A stretch of DNA of 42,512 bases from the NCBI GenBank assembly GCA_017617575.1, contig JAFZVY010000114.1, forward strand, positions 1 to 42,512, given 5' to 3'. Position numbers and translations under genes: made by a program. Of the stretch, positions 34,423 through 41,046 are shown piece after piece. The notes under the pieces are model-generated. The model was not told the origin of the DNA and did not search any database. It was given only the letters and a program-made list of their open reading frames with translations. Source of the DNA: Bacteroidaceae bacterium (GTDB lineage Bacteria > Bacteroidota > Bacteroidia > Bacteroidales > Bacteroidaceae). Numbering within the stretch: the stretch's first letter is position 1; each line of letters begins with the position of its first letter.

Positions 34423-34470
34423 CAAGATTCTCGCCCGGCAATATAATTATTGTTGGGCGAGAATCTTGTT
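34423..34470 (+). terminator. Terminator of the second ECF sigma operon
   Basis: A perfect 14-bp stem (34423-34436 with 34455-34468) with further pairing toward the loop is followed by TTATTAC. Confidence 0.85.
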
Positions 34471-34533
34471 ATTACTCTAATACATGATGGTTTTGTAGGT
34501 ATTATGAAAAACAAAGAACTTAAAACCTTGGTA

Positions 34534-34565
34534 TTTGAATTATTGATTTTTTCTTTTTACCTTTG
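34534..34565 (+). promoter_or_regulatory. Promoter for dusB
   Basis: TTTG (34534-34537), 20 bp, TACCTTTG (34558-34565): a full match to the Bacteroidetes consensus, about 20 bp before the ATG. Confidence 0.75.
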
Positions 34566-34585
34566 TACGCATAAAACAGTTGATA

Positions 34586-35656
34586 ATGAAAATAGCAGAT
34601 ATAGAATTAGGGGAACGCCCGGTGGTATTGGCTCCGATGGAGGATGTGACGGATCAGGCTTTCCGACTCTTGTGTAAGGAGTTTGGAGCTTCGATGGTCT
34701 ATTCCGAGTTTGTGAGTGCTGATGCTCTCATAAGGAATGTTAATCGTTCACTTGAGAAGATAAAGGTGGATGATAATGAGCGTCCCGTTGCCATTCAGAT
34801 ATATGGTCGTGACGTGGAATCCATGGTGGAGGCTGCCAAGATAGTTGAGGCGGAAGCTCATCCAGATATACTTGACATCAACTTTGGTTGTCCTGTGAAG
34901 AAGGTGGCAGGCAAGGGTGCTGGTTCGGGTATGCTGAAGAATGTGCCTCTCCTGCTCGACATAACCAAGGCTGTGGTTGATGCTGTCAAGATACCAGTAA
35001 CGGTAAAGACGCGTCTCGGATGGGATTGTGACGACCTCAAGTGTCCTAATCGCTTGAGTGATGAGCGTGCCTTTGTCGTTGAGCTTGCAGAAAGACTTCA
35101 GGACTGCGGTATCAAGGCTCTCACGCTTCATGGTCGTACTCGTTCGCAGATGTACCAAGGCGTGGCAGACTGGACACTTATTGGCGAGGTAAAGAATAAC
35201 CCTCGCATGAATATCCCTATCATCGGTAATGGCGATATCTGTACTCCTGAGCAGGCTGAGAACGCTTTCAATACGTATGGTGTTGATGCCGTCATGATTG
35301 GTCGTGCTACATTTGGTCAGCCATGGTTGTTCAAGGATGTGCGTACATACCTCGATACGGGCAAGCATGATGATACCATGACTCTTGATTGGAAATTTGA
35401 GGTCTTGAAGCGTCAGGTGGAGAAATCCGTGGAGTACAGTCTTCGTGAGGATAATGCCCTCAAGGAGCGTAAGCGTACTGAACTGGGTGGTATCATTCAT
35501 GTTCGTCGTCATCTTGCCAATTCACCCCTCTTCAAGGGTATTCCTGACTTCCGTCAGACACGCATCAAGATTCTGCAGGCAGAGACAAAAGATGCCCTTT
35601 TTGCTCTACTTGACGAGGCAAAACAGAAAATAAACTCGCATTATGGTATAGGATAA
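34586..35656 (+). CDS. dusB: tRNA-dihydrouridine synthase
   Basis: 356 residues from the ATG at 34586; a TTG two codons earlier is in frame but less likely. The FMN enzyme reduces specific uridines in tRNA to dihydrouridine. FMN-site motif VVLAPMEDVTDQAFR (14-28), the catalytic cysteine in DINFGCPVKKVAGKGAGSGML (Cys102), TVKTRLGWD and IIGNGDICTPEQA with the VMIGRATFGQPWLF phosphate-binding loop all fit. The exact Dus class is judged from similarity in mind, not by search. It is monocistronic. Confidence 0.93.
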   Translation: MKIADIELGERPVVLAPMEDVTDQAFRLLCKEFGASMVYSEFVSADALIRNVNRSLEKIKVDDNERPVAIQIYGRDVESMVEAAKIVEAEAHPDILDINFGCPVKKVAGKGAGSGMLKNVPLLLDITKAVVDAVKIPVTVKTRLGWDCDDLKCPNRLSDERAFVVELAERLQDCGIKALTLHGRTRSQMYQGVADWTLIGEVKNNPRMNIPIIGNGDICTPEQAENAFNTYGVDAVMIGRATFGQPWLFKDVRTYLDTGKHDDTMTLDWKFEVLKRQVEKSVEYSLREDNALKERKRTELGGIIHVRRHLANSPLFKGIPDFRQTRIKILQAETKDALFALLDEAKQKINSHYGIG

Positions 35657-35668
35657 ATATTTTTGTCT

Positions 35669-35676
35669 TATCTTTG
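35669..35676 (+). promoter_or_regulatory. -7-like element downstream of dusB
   Basis: TATCTTTG fits TAnnTTTG. If used for the SDR gene at 35920 it gives a leader of about 235 nt that includes the 32-bp inverted repeat at 35728-35853. Confidence 0.4.
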
Positions 35677-35727
35677 CCGAGTACATTTTTGATGTTCGTA
35701 CGAATGCTGTAAGCAGAACAAGTTTTT

Positions 35728-35853
35728 AAGAACGAAAATTTAGAAAATTAAATAAAATTTTGTTCTATCTTTAATTCTTGAAAATAATAACAGACACATT
35801 CGTAAACTTTTAGAAAACGAGAATTTTCTTTAATTTTCTAAATTTTCGTTCTT
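35728..35853. repeat. 32-bp inverted repeat upstream of the SDR gene
   Basis: Positions 35728-35759 and 35822-35853 are reverse complements with one mismatch. Both arms contain the AACGAAAATTTAGA unit also found at 7661 and 36882. The interior 62 bp are AT-rich. Confidence 0.75.
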
Positions 35854-35919
35854 CAAAAAAGCTATCTCATAAACTTGAGATTTAAAAAGGATTATTCAAC
35901 ACTTTAATACTAACAAAAT

Positions 35920-36726
35920 ATGGACTTATCAAATTTCTCACTCGAAGGTAAGAACGCTTGGATTACAGGTGCATCTTACGGAATCGGTTTCAACATCGCT
36001 AAGGCTTTCGTAAAGGCTGGTGCAAAGAATATCATCTTCAACGATATCAACGAGGAACTCCTCAATCGTGGTCTTGCTAACTACAAGGAGGCAGGTATCA
36101 CAAACGTTAAGGGTTATGTATGCGACGTTACAGATGAGGTTGCTGTAAAGGCTCTCGTGGATAAGATTCACGCAGAGGTTGGACAGATTGACATCCTCGT
36201 AAACAACGCAGGTATCATCAAGCGTATCCCTATGCACGAGATGAAGCGTGCTGAGTTCCAGCAGGTAATCGACATCGACCTCGTAGCACCATTTATTTGC
36301 GCTTCTGCCGTTCTCCCAGAGATGATGGAGCGTAAGGAAGGTAAGATTATCAATATCTGCTCTATGATGTCTGAGCTTGGTCGTGAGACTGTTTCTGCAT
36401 ACGCAGCTGCAAAGGGTGGTCTCAAGATGCTTACTCGTAACATCTGTTCTGAGTATGGTGAGTACAATATCCAATGTAATGGTATCGGTCCTGGTTACAT
36501 CGCTACTCCACAGACTGCACCTCTTCGTGAGAAGCAGCCAGACGGTAGCCGTCACCCATTCGACTCATTCATCTGTGCAAAGACTCCAGCAGGTCGTTGG
36601 CTCGACCCTTCTGAGCTTGGCGGTCCAGCTGTGTTCCTCGCTTCAAAGGCTTCAGATGCAGTCAACGGTCATGTTCTCTATGTAGATGGCGGTATCCTCG
36701 CTTACATCGGAAAGCAGCCAAAATAA
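35920..36726 (+). CDS. SDR-family oxidoreductase, gluconate 5-dehydrogenase-like
   Basis: 268 residues, typical for the family. The NAD(P) motif is TGASYGIGF (17-25), NNAG is at 95-98, and the catalytic triad is Ser148, Tyr161 and Lys165 (SAYAAAKGG). It closely resembles Bacteroidetes proteins called gluconate 5-dehydrogenase or KduD, which act in uronate and ketogluconate metabolism; the sequence alone does not separate these. Codon use is strongly biased, suggesting high expression. No kduI or other uronate gene lies next to it in the window. Confidence 0.85.
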   Translation: MDLSNFSLEGKNAWITGASYGIGFNIAKAFVKAGAKNIIFNDINEELLNRGLANYKEAGITNVKGYVCDVTDEVAVKALVDKIHAEVGQIDILVNNAGIIKRIPMHEMKRAEFQQVIDIDLVAPFICASAVLPEMMERKEGKIINICSMMSELGRETVSAYAAAKGGLKMLTRNICSEYGEYNIQCNGIGPGYIATPQTAPLREKQPDGSRHPFDSFICAKTPAGRWLDPSELGGPAVFLASKASDAVNGHVLYVDGGILAYIGKQPK

Positions 36727-36827
36727 AAGAATAATTCAAAATTCAAAATGCATAATTTAAGTTTTTAAGTTATTACGGTAAAGATAACAGCAAGGATAAC
36801 GAACGTTTAAGTAGATAAAGAAAACAA

Positions 36828-36887
36828 AATTTTACCTCACGGTGAGAAAAGTTCTTTAATTTTACCTTACGGTGAGAAAAATTCTAA
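36828..36887 (+). repeat. Two tandem 30-bp units with a CTCAC-G-GTGAG palindrome
   Basis: Units 36828-36857 and 36858-36887 agree at 26 of 30 positions. The first carries the perfect palindrome CTCACGGTGAG, the second CTTACGGTGAG. A similar CGGTCAGTGAG tandem pair is at 40891-40966. Confidence 0.7.
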
Positions 36888-36951
36888 ATTTTCGTTCTCC
36901 CTCATTTCACAAAGTTAACTTCAGAAACTTGAATTATTTGAAATTATATAT

Positions 36952-36990
36952 AAAAGTGCAAGTATCGACCTCGATATTTGCACTTTTTTC
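36952..36990 (+). terminator. Terminator-like hairpin downstream of the SDR gene
   Basis: A 17-bp arm (36952-36968) pairs with 36971-36987 with one mismatch, followed by a T-rich run; it lies 226 bp after the SDR stop. Confidence 0.7.
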
Positions 36991-37022
36991 TTCAAAGTGT
37001 GCATAAATTAAAAAATAAATAT

Positions 37023-37030
37023 TACCTTTG
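37023..37030 (+). promoter_or_regulatory. -7 promoter element for the FadL-family gene
   Basis: TACCTTTG, 38 bp before the ATG; no TTG at -33. Confidence 0.55.
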
Positions 37031-37068
37031 CACCCAAAATAAATACATATAGAACAAAAAGAACAAGG

Positions 37069-38553
37069 ATGAAAAGAACATTTTTAGGACTTATGTCTGT
37101 AATCTCTCTACCTGTGATGGCAGGTGGGTACTTAACTAACACTAATCAGAGTATTTCTTTTTTACGTAATCCAAGTCAGGATGCTGCAATCAATATTGGA
37201 GCACTCTACAACAATCCTGCTGGTACGGCATTCCTCAAGCCTGGCTTCCACTTTGCCATCGGCGTTCAGAATGTACATCAGAATCGTGATGTTACAAGCA
37301 TATTTGACGGTTATCAGTATGGCAAGAAGAATGAGGGTTATGATGCCACAAATGGAAAGCTATTCAGGGGAGAGGCTGATGCGCCTATCCTTCCTTCGCT
37401 TCAGGCTGTTTATAACTGGGCAGAAAAATGGAGCGTAAGCTTCGACTTCGGTCTTGTAGGTGGTGGCGGTAAGTGTACTTACAACGACGGTCTTCCATCA
37501 TTCGAGTCAAAGGTGGCTATGATTCCAGCTATTGCACAGGCTAAAGGCTTGCCTGTTACGGGTTATGCCTTCGATACATATATGCGTGGCCGCTCATACC
37601 AATATGGATTCCAAGGTGGTTTAAGCTATAAGTTGGCTAAGAACCTCAGCGTTTATGCGGGAGCACGTCTTATCTACGCGACAAACAACTACTTCGGATA
37701 TGTTAAGAATATCAAACTTGGATATGCTGGTAGCTATTATTCTGCTCAAGACCTTGTGTCACAGGTTGGTGCACAAACTTCTACACAGATTGCTTCTGCC
37801 GTTCAGGCAGGATTGATGACACAGGAAGAAGCTGCTGCTAAGCTTGCTACTTTGCAGGCTACAGGCGCAGCCCTTGTTAGCGGTACTCAGGATATAGAGC
37901 TTAACTGTAACCAGACAGGCTTTGCCATTACTCCTATCGTAGGTGTGGATTGGAAGGTAAATGAGCATCTTAACCTTGCTGCCAAGTTTGAGGTAAAGAC
38001 TCGTCTTCGTCTCAACAACGAGAGTGTGAACGTGAATACAGAGAACGTGGCTGCCCTTGCAGCTTACGAACATGGAAAGAAAGTGCCAGAGGATATACCA
38101 TCAATCCTTGCTGCTGGAGCCATGTATTCACCTGTCAAGTTTATCCGTATAAATGGTGGTTTCCATTACTATTGGGACAAGCAGGCAACAAAGGTTAATA
38201 ATGCCAATAAGAAGCTTTCTGGAGGCACATGGGAGTTGACAGCAGGTGCAGAGTACGACTTCTGTGACCGTTGGACTGTAAGTGCAGGATGGCAGACAAC
38301 AAACTATCCTAACACGGATGAGTACATGAAGGATATCTCCTTTACAACTAACTCCAACACATTCGGCTTTGGAGCAAAGTGTCAAATTACAGATTGCGTA
38401 GCTGTAGAGGCTGCATATTTCCAGACACTCTACAAGACTTACGAGCGCAATAGCGACAACTATGCCTCATTTGGTGATGTTGCACTCCCTGGTACGGACA
38501 AGTTCAATCGTACCAATCGTGTCTTTGGCGTTGGCGTAACACTCGATTTCTAA
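37069..38553 (+). CDS. FadL/TodX (OmpP1) family outer membrane transport protein
   Basis: 494 residues. After the signal peptide (about 1-18) the mature N-terminus GGYLTNTNQSISFLRNPSQD and the following ALYNNPAGTAFL are the hatch-domain start typical of the OmpP1/FadL family. The rest is a 14-stranded-type barrel (YQYGFQGGLSYKLAKNLSVY, FRVFGVGVTLDF-like end). Family members carry long-chain fatty acids or other hydrophobic compounds through the outer membrane. An Ala/Gln-rich insert at about 228-270 (SQVGAQTSTQIASAVQAGLM) probably forms an extracellular loop. It is monocistronic. Confidence 0.9.
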   Translation: MKRTFLGLMSVISLPVMAGGYLTNTNQSISFLRNPSQDAAINIGALYNNPAGTAFLKPGFHFAIGVQNVHQNRDVTSIFDGYQYGKKNEGYDATNGKLFRGEADAPILPSLQAVYNWAEKWSVSFDFGLVGGGGKCTYNDGLPSFESKVAMIPAIAQAKGLPVTGYAFDTYMRGRSYQYGFQGGLSYKLAKNLSVYAGARLIYATNNYFGYVKNIKLGYAGSYYSAQDLVSQVGAQTSTQIASAVQAGLMTQEEAAAKLATLQATGAALVSGTQDIELNCNQTGFAITPIVGVDWKVNEHLNLAAKFEVKTRLRLNNESVNVNTENVAALAAYEHGKKVPEDIPSILAAGAMYSPVKFIRINGGFHYYWDKQATKVNNANKKLSGGTWELTAGAEYDFCDRWTVSAGWQTTNYPNTDEYMKDISFTTNSNTFGFGAKCQITDCVAVEAAYFQTLYKTYERNSDNYASFGDVALPGTDKFNRTNRVFGVGVTLDF

Positions 38554-38572
38554 TTTGAATCAAAGAATATAT

Positions 38573-38612
38573 GTGCGGACGAGGAACTATTTCTTCGTCC
38601 GCACGCTTTTTT
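38573..38612 (+). terminator. Terminator of the FadL-family gene
   Basis: A 14-bp stem with one mismatch (38573-38586 with 38591-38604) and a 4-nt loop is followed by GCTTTTTTA. Confidence 0.9.
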
Positions 38613-38614
38613 AT

Positions 38615-38643
38615 GAGGAATGAGAAATTAGTAATGAGTAATA
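38615..38643 (+). repeat. GAGGAAT heptad array
   Basis: Heptads GAGGAAT, GAGAAAT, TAGTAAT and GAGTAAT follow in phase, matching those at 18700-18731. Confidence 0.6.
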
Positions 38644-38731
38644 AAATCAAAATCCATCGACTTTACGCTTTACATTTTACGTTTTTGAGTTCTTTAGTTT
38701 TGGGGATTTGTAATTTAGCTCCCAAGAGGGA

Positions 38732-38828
38732 GTGGGTTCTAATAAAAATATAGCGTGTAAAGCATTTTTAATTTTTAATTTTTAACTTTTAATTCCTGAA
38801 GGGATGGGTGGGTTCTAATAAAAATATA
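38732..38828 (+). repeat. 21-bp direct repeat pair
   Basis: 38732-38752 and 38808-38828 are identical (GTGGGTTCTAATAAAAATAT then A), 76 bp apart in phase with upstream GAAGGGA/GAGGGAG runs. A looser copy is at 7707-7725. Confidence 0.65.
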
Positions 38829-38860
38829 AGTGTCTTATTGTGTGAAGTGTATCTATACTT

Positions 38861-38926
38861 TGCAAAGTTTTTGCAAACAGTTTGCAAGGTATGTGCAAGG
38901 TCCTTGCAAGATATATGCAAACATGA
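38861..38926 (+). repeat. Six TGCAA boxes at exact 11-bp spacing
   Basis: TGCAA begins at 38861, 38872, 38883, 38894, 38905 and 38916. Units read TGCAAAGTTTT, TGCAAACAGTT, TGCAAGGTATG, TGCAAGGTCCT, TGCAAGATATA and TGCAAACATGA. A seventh, out of phase, is at 38946. The boxes lie 45-100 bp upstream of the promoter of the secreted protein gene. Confidence 0.85.
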
Positions 38927-38960
38927 AAATCAAATGCCAAGTTATTGCAAAATCAAATTC

Positions 38961-38991
38961 TTGGTGACTCCGAAAAACACCCATATCTTTG
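38961..38991 (+). promoter_or_regulatory. Promoter for the secreted protein gene at 39080
   Basis: TTG (38961-38963), 20 bp, TATCTTTG (38984-38991), the housekeeping pattern. The following GCAGCGTCAAAAC is nearly the same as at the YbjQ promoter. Confidence 0.7.
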
Positions 38992-39079
38992 CAGCGTCAA
39001 AACGAAACAATCCTTTCGCTTATGACAATCTAACGTGAAATAATTAACATTAATAATAACTTAAAAAACATTTACAATT

Positions 39080-39598
39080 ATGAAGACTTTAATCAATTCT
39101 TTCGTTGTTGCTCTCGTAGCACTCTTTACAGTTTCTATCTCTGCTAATGCACAGAACAAGGATGGTAATACTCTTGAGGGAGTATGGATATTTGAAAAGT
39201 ATCATGTTGATGGCAAGGAAAATGCAACACTACCACGTGAAGGCTTATCTTCTGTTAAAATATATGGCAAGAATGGAGAGTATTGCTGTGCTCAAATTGT
39301 CAAGGATAATGGTAATGGAGTAATCAAGGTTAAGCCTCATGAGTATGGTACTTACTCATACAAGAATGGCAAGTATATGGAATGTGGAAGAGAATGTGGT
39401 GATGAAGCAATAATATTCACAGGTAAGAATTCTTTCAAGGGTCGTTTCTTAAATAGATATGAGTTTTGGGTTAGAAACACAAATTTCCCAGAGGAACTTC
39501 GTAAGCACATTCTTAATGCATGTAAGGCAGCTTGTGCCGGTGACTGGGATGTTAAGACACAGACACTCCTTAAAAACCATATTCTTTATAAGAAATAA
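39080..39598 (+). CDS. Small secreted lipocalin-like protein, paralogue of the neighbouring regulator's ectodomain
   Basis: 172 residues with signal peptide MKTLINSFVVALVALFTVSI (then SANAQ). The mature part looks like a small beta-barrel of the lipocalin-like/DUF4488 type: LEGVWIFEKYHVDGKE at the start, SSVKIYGKNGEYCCAQIV, then YEFWVRN. These segments align in order with the outer domain of the regulator encoded next (VGAWTLDKMIFQDGSE, TRCKVYDADSTYYCVELV, TEVWVRA), including one shared cysteine (Cys70 in both). A helix with two cysteines follows (CKAACAG). It has its own promoter, terminator and the upstream TGCAA array. The ligand is unknown. Confidence 0.8.
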   Translation: MKTLINSFVVALVALFTVSISANAQNKDGNTLEGVWIFEKYHVDGKENATLPREGLSSVKIYGKNGEYCCAQIVKDNGNGVIKVKPHEYGTYSYKNGKYMECGRECGDEAIIFTGKNSFKGRFLNRYEFWVRNTNFPEELRKHILNACKAACAGDWDVKTQTLLKNHILYKK

Positions 39599-39624
39599 AT
39601 TTGGTTAGATTGATAGTTTGGTTA

Positions 39625-39661
39625 GTTCACGGAGTAAATATTACTCCGTGAACATTTTTTT
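39625..39661 (+). terminator. Terminator between the secreted protein and regulator genes
   Basis: A perfect 13-bp stem (39625-39637 with 39641-39653) with a three-base loop is followed by seven Ts. Confidence 0.92.
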
Positions 39662-39695
39662 GTTGTACTACATGAGTGCTTTTGATATTTTTAGC

Positions 39696-39703
39696 TATAT
39701 TTG
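39696..39703 (+). promoter_or_regulatory. -7 promoter element for the regulator gene
   Basis: TATATTTG fits TAnnTTTG, 47 bp before the ATG; no -33 TTG. Confidence 0.45.
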
Positions 39704-39750
39704 CAATGTTTAATAAAAGGAATCTATACTTACTTTGCTAACTTATATAA

Positions 39751-40746
39751 ATGAATAAAACATTAAAAAACTTTGCTTTTGTAATTTCTTGCCTATTTAT
39801 ACAAGGATGTTCACATGGTGTTGATAGTAATAAGGAATTCAATATCGTTGGTGCTTGGACACTTGATAAAATGATATTTCAGGATGGGTCAGAAGTAAAC
39901 CCTAACCCTTCAGGTTATACTCGATGCAAGGTATATGATGCTGATAGCACTTATTATTGCGTAGAGCTTGTATCAAGAGAGGGCGATGTACGCATCCTAT
40001 CTCACGAGGCAGCCAAATTTACTCAGCATGATACCGTCTATATTGAGAATGGTCGTAAAACACCATTTAAGATTAAGAGCAATTCTGTCTTCATGACTAC
40101 TTTTGATGGCTATACGGAAGTGTGGGTTAGGGCAGATAAACTGACAGAAGAAAAGAAGCAGGAAATACGAGATAGTTTCATGAATAACAATGGTACTACT
40201 CTCAGTAACTATATCTCGAATGAGCAGCAAGAGAAGGAGAAATCAAAGTTCCTCATTATCTTAGGTAGCCTTGTTGCAATAATCATAGGAGGTTGTATAT
40301 ACCTTGTAATCACTCTTCGTGGCAAGCGTAAGGCACAGAAGGAGCTTCAGGCTATAATGGATGAGAATGCGAGCCACACGACAGAGATAAGTGAGAAGCT
40401 ACAGCAAGCGGAGAATGATTTATTTGGCTCTGACTATTATACATCACTCAAGAAGAGGGTCATGAAGGGCGATACGCTCAAGAAGGCTGACTGGGACGAG
40501 ATGTCGGCACAACTGAAGGAGGCATTTCCTAAGTTTGAGTCTCGTCTTTCATCTCTTTGCAAGATGTCGGATGTGGAGATGCAGGTATGTATGCTGTTGA
40601 AGTTGCGTTTCTCTCCTTCGGAGATTGCTACGGTCATCGTCAAGGATGCAAGTACCATCAGTTCCATTCGCGGACGCCTTTACCAAAAGGTATTTGGCAA
40701 GAAGGGTGGTGCAAAGGACTGGGACGAGTTCCTAAAGGGACTGTAA
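39751..40746 (+). CDS. Membrane-bound HTH regulator with a lipocalin-like outer sensor domain
   Basis: 331 residues. The N-terminus is a signal peptide with a possible lipobox (LFIQGC, Cys20). Residues about 28-130 resemble the secreted protein encoded before it. A membrane segment follows at about 167-189 (FLIILGSLVAIIIGGCIYLV), then a charged coiled coil (190-225), and a LuxR-like helix-turn-helix at about 271-315 (MSDVEMQVCMLLKLRFSPSE, IATVIVKDASTISSIRGRLY). The layout (outer sensor, membrane, coiled coil, DNA-binding end) matches Bacteroidetes one-component regulators that usually have TPR sensors; the lipocalin-like sensor is unusual. Lipid anchoring plus a membrane span in one protein would be odd, so the Cys20 prediction is tentative. 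Confidence 0.8.
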   Translation: MNKTLKNFAFVISCLFIQGCSHGVDSNKEFNIVGAWTLDKMIFQDGSEVNPNPSGYTRCKVYDADSTYYCVELVSREGDVRILSHEAAKFTQHDTVYIENGRKTPFKIKSNSVFMTTFDGYTEVWVRADKLTEEKKQEIRDSFMNNNGTTLSNYISNEQQEKEKSKFLIILGSLVAIIIGGCIYLVITLRGKRKAQKELQAIMDENASHTTEISEKLQQAENDLFGSDYYTSLKKRVMKGDTLKKADWDEMSAQLKEAFPKFESRLSSLCKMSDVEMQVCMLLKLRFSPSEIATVIVKDASTISSIRGRLYQKVFGKKGGAKDWDEFLKGL

Positions 40747-41046
40747 GAGAGACCCTCTCCCCATCACTCCCACGAGGGGAAAGACCTTCCCCCAAGACGG
40801 GGAGTGGTTACTCTGTTCGCTAATAGTTTTCAACACAGAGGGCACAGAGGACTCAGAGAAAATAAATTGTTTTCTTTTGTTTTCCTATGTTTTACTTCCC
40901 TTTGGTCAGTGAGAGAAGTTCTTTTGTTTTTACTTCCCTACGGTCAGTGAGACCGCTTCTCTTAGTTCTAATTGGCGCACATGCGCACATCACTCCGCGA
41001 GAACTAAAAAACTAAAAAACTCACAAACTTAAAAACTTAAAAATAT
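40747..41046. other. 300-bp intergenic region before the GH43 gene
   Basis: It contains a GC-rich CCCC/GGGG repeat (40755-40820) ending in ACTCTGTTCG, a two-copy 38-bp tandem repeat (40891-40966) and AACTAAAA octads (40994-41036). No TAnnTTTG element is obvious. Confidence 0.7.
40891..40966 (+). repeat. Two tandem 38-bp units with a GGTCAGTGAG core
   Basis: Both units begin TTTACTTCCC (40891 and 40929) and share GGTCAGTGAGA. The core resembles the ACGGTGAG core of the 36828 tandem. Confidence 0.65.

Larger units (their letters stand above)
36727..37068. other. 342-bp intergenic region
   Basis: It holds a two-copy 30-bp tandem repeat (36828-36887), a partial AACGAAAATTTAGA copy, a terminator hairpin (36952-36990) and the FadL-family promoter element (37023-37030). 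I see no gene. Confidence 0.75.
38554..39079. other. 526-bp intergenic region rich in repeats
   Basis: It contains a terminator, heptads at 38615-38643, T-rich heptads at 38762-38796, a 21-bp direct repeat (38732-38752 and 38808-38828), an 11-bp TGCAA array (38861-38926) and the promoter of the next gene. I do not accept the 76-codon open frame over the array as a gene. Confidence 0.75.

Noticed and set aside
34450-34677. A 75-codon plus-strand open frame overlapping the start of dusB
   Set aside because: It begins inside the terminator of the previous operon, overlaps dusB in another frame and has no family features.
38808-39038. A 76-codon open frame over the TGCAA array
   Set aside because: It runs through a direct repeat, the array and the promoter of the next gene; its composition reflects the repeats rather than a protein.
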